Source: Methanoculleus receptaculi
GTDB lineage: Archaea; Halobacteriota; Methanomicrobia; Methanomicrobiales; Methanoculleaceae
NCBI RefSeq assembly: GCF_033472595.1
Contig: NZ_CP137642.1
Location: 1,907,384-1,971,383, forward strand
DNA length: 64,000 bases
Reading direction: 5' to 3'
The notes under the pieces were generated by a model. The model was given only the letters and a program-made list of their open reading frames with translations. It had not been told where the DNA came from and did no database searches. Below are positions 63,088-64,000 of this stretch, piece by piece (the first letter of the stretch is position 1; each line of letters opens with the position of its first letter). A program made the translations under genes and the position numbers.

Positions 63088-64000
63088 ATGTTCCAGGAGT
63101 TCTGCCGCCGTCGCACCCCTGAACTGCTGATCGCCCTCTTCGGGCTCATCTTCGTGGCTGCAGCGTTCGGGGAGGTTGAAGGTGAGGCAGGAGTGTTCCT
63201 CGCCTCGGCACTCGATGTGGCGCTATTTGTCATCCTTGCAATGCTCGTCCATCTCGCAGCGACCCGGCACCCGGCCTACCGCCGGGCTGCCATCATCTGG
63301 CTTTTTGCCGTGGTTGCCGGGCTTGCTGCCGTCACGGCCAGTCTTGGAGCGGTTGCCATCCTTCCGGAGGAGGTCGATCCCGACCTATTCGACCCTGAAC
63401 TTGCCGCCGCGGTTGCCCTTCTCCTCCTGGGCGTTTTTGTTGCCGGGCTTTTGAGCCTCGTCGGGCTCTCGCGCCGGTTCCGGGTCTGGCTTGCAGGCTA
63501 CCTGCCGTTCGACCCGGACTCGCTCCTCCATACGGTCGCGCTCGTCGTCATCCTCGCCATGATCCTCATCCCGCCCATACCGCTCCTTGTCACGGGGGTT
63601 CCGCCCTTCCTCTCGGAGCAGTTCCTCGGCCTCCTGCTTGAGTCCGGGGATCTGCTCGCGAACACCGTCACGCTGGATGTCTATACCCTCTTCTGGACGC
63701 TTGTTGGTTCGTTCTTCATAGCGGGAGCGTTTGTCCGGCGGACGGGGCGCGAAACCCTGGAGCGGCTCGGACTCGTCCGCCCGACGGGGCGGCAGGTCGT
63801 TCTTGCCGTCGTCGCGGCTCTCGCGCTCGTCGCCGCCTTCCACTTCATTGACCTGGCGCTTGCCATGCTTATGGGCTGGCTCGGCATCCCGGTCACCGAC
63901 GAGGATGCCGTCAACCTGCTCTTTGCCGGCGCGCTCACGCTCCCCGGGGTCATCATGGCATCCGTCGCGGCGGGATTCGGCGAGGAGGTGAGCATCCGCG
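63088..64000 (+). CDS. CPBP-family membrane metalloprotease, 3' end cut
   Basis: Open from ATG 63088 to the window edge (304 codons). At least seven hydrophobic segments. The last codons read GFGEEVSIR, the EExxxR motif 1 of CPBP (CAAX-like) intramembrane proteases, so the other two catalytic motifs should follow outside the window. The N-terminal 290 residues before motif 1 are longer than in many CPBP proteins. A GAGGT sits only one base before the ATG, too close to be a normal ribosome site, so the start is uncertain. Confidence 0.75.
   Translation, partial: MFQEFCRRRTPELLIALFGLIFVAAAFGEVEGEAGVFLASALDVALFVILAMLVHLAATRHPAYRRAAIIWLFAVVAGLAAVTASLGAVAILPEEVDPDLFDPELAAAVALLLLGVFVAGLLSLVGLSRRFRVWLAGYLPFDPDSLLHTVALVVILAMILIPPIPLLVTGVPPFLSEQFLGLLLESGDLLANTVTLDVYTLFWTLVGSFFIAGAFVRRTGRETLERLGLVRPTGRQVVLAVVAALALVAAFHFIDLALAMLMGWLGIPVTDEDAVNLLFAGALTLPGVIMASVAAGFGEEVSIR

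Noticed and set aside
1-64000. CRISPR arrays, rRNA genes, prophage and integrase genes
   Set aside because: Looked for by eye; no regular repeat-spacer pattern, no rRNA sequence and no phage structural or tyrosine integrase genes were seen.

Overview
The window reads as a chromosomal segment of a moderately GC-rich methanogenic archaeon, most likely of the order Methanomicrobiales (Methanoculleus-like; this placement is inferred from gene content, not from a search). Archaeal markers are a Cdc48/VAT ATPase, RadB, aIF5B, ribosomal protein S6e, archaeal-type AspRS, cupin-type glucose-6-phosphate isomerase, pyruvoyl-dependent arginine decarboxylase and a geranylgeranyl reductase. Methanogen markers are two tandem CofD genes (coenzyme F420), an NrpR-type nitrogen regulator domain, a full anaerobic cobalamin ring operon and a CbiMNQO cobalt transporter.

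Layout. 0-5.4 kb: 5'-part of CTP synthase (TTG start), a PaaI-like thioesterase, an unknown helical protein, a three-PAS protein with no output domain, and an MBL-fold hydrolase. 5.6-9.6 kb: a large old-yellow-enzyme-type flavin/FeS oxidoreductase, a TauE/SafE permease and a truncated ABC ATPase. 9.9-12.1 kb: two cofD paralogues separated by the scar of an IS605-type element. 12.5-19 kb: pdaD, aspS, a short methionine synthase, a RecA-fold protein without the P-loop lysine, an acyl-CoA ligase, and an iron-uptake locus in which only the first FeoA is whole. 19-27 kb: core information genes (cdc48, larC-radB, dapF, tRNA-His, infB, rps6e). 27-31 kb: pgiA with a cell-surface repeat protein, facing a TrmB regulator across a perfect 11-bp inverted repeat, then an NrpR-domain protein. 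31-44 kb: an unknown gene coupled to a dithiol oxidoreductase, manganese pyrophosphatase, an unknown nuclease-fold candidate, a PAP2 phosphatase, NfeD/SPFH, a membrane protease, RNase HII, TrkA, and ferredoxin plus geranylgeranyl reductase.

44.4-51.5 kb: an IS605-family element with an intact TnpB but a collapsed TnpA sits 34 bases upstream of cbiT and heads an eight-gene overlapping operon cbiT-L-F-G-H-C-D-E. 51.5-57.4 kb: a solitary DNA methyltransferase, a membrane exporter-like protein, a peptidase-like protein with a changed metal site, a polyprenol-kinase-like protein and pyruvate kinase. 57.4-61.8 kb: cbiMNQO facing cbiA, so the window holds cobalt uptake, ring contraction and a,c-amidation, the supply line for the corrinoids of methanogenesis. 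61.8-64 kb: an MFS transporter and the start of a CPBP membrane protease.

The most unusual structure is a family of about seven intergenic elements built around a palindrome of the form GAG-n-TCAAACC(A)-loop-(T)GGTTTGA-n-CTC. At least four carry a second motif (core CTGYGGCRAT) at a fixed distance of about 72-79 bases. They lie between convergent, divergent and co-directional genes alike and match nothing I can name.
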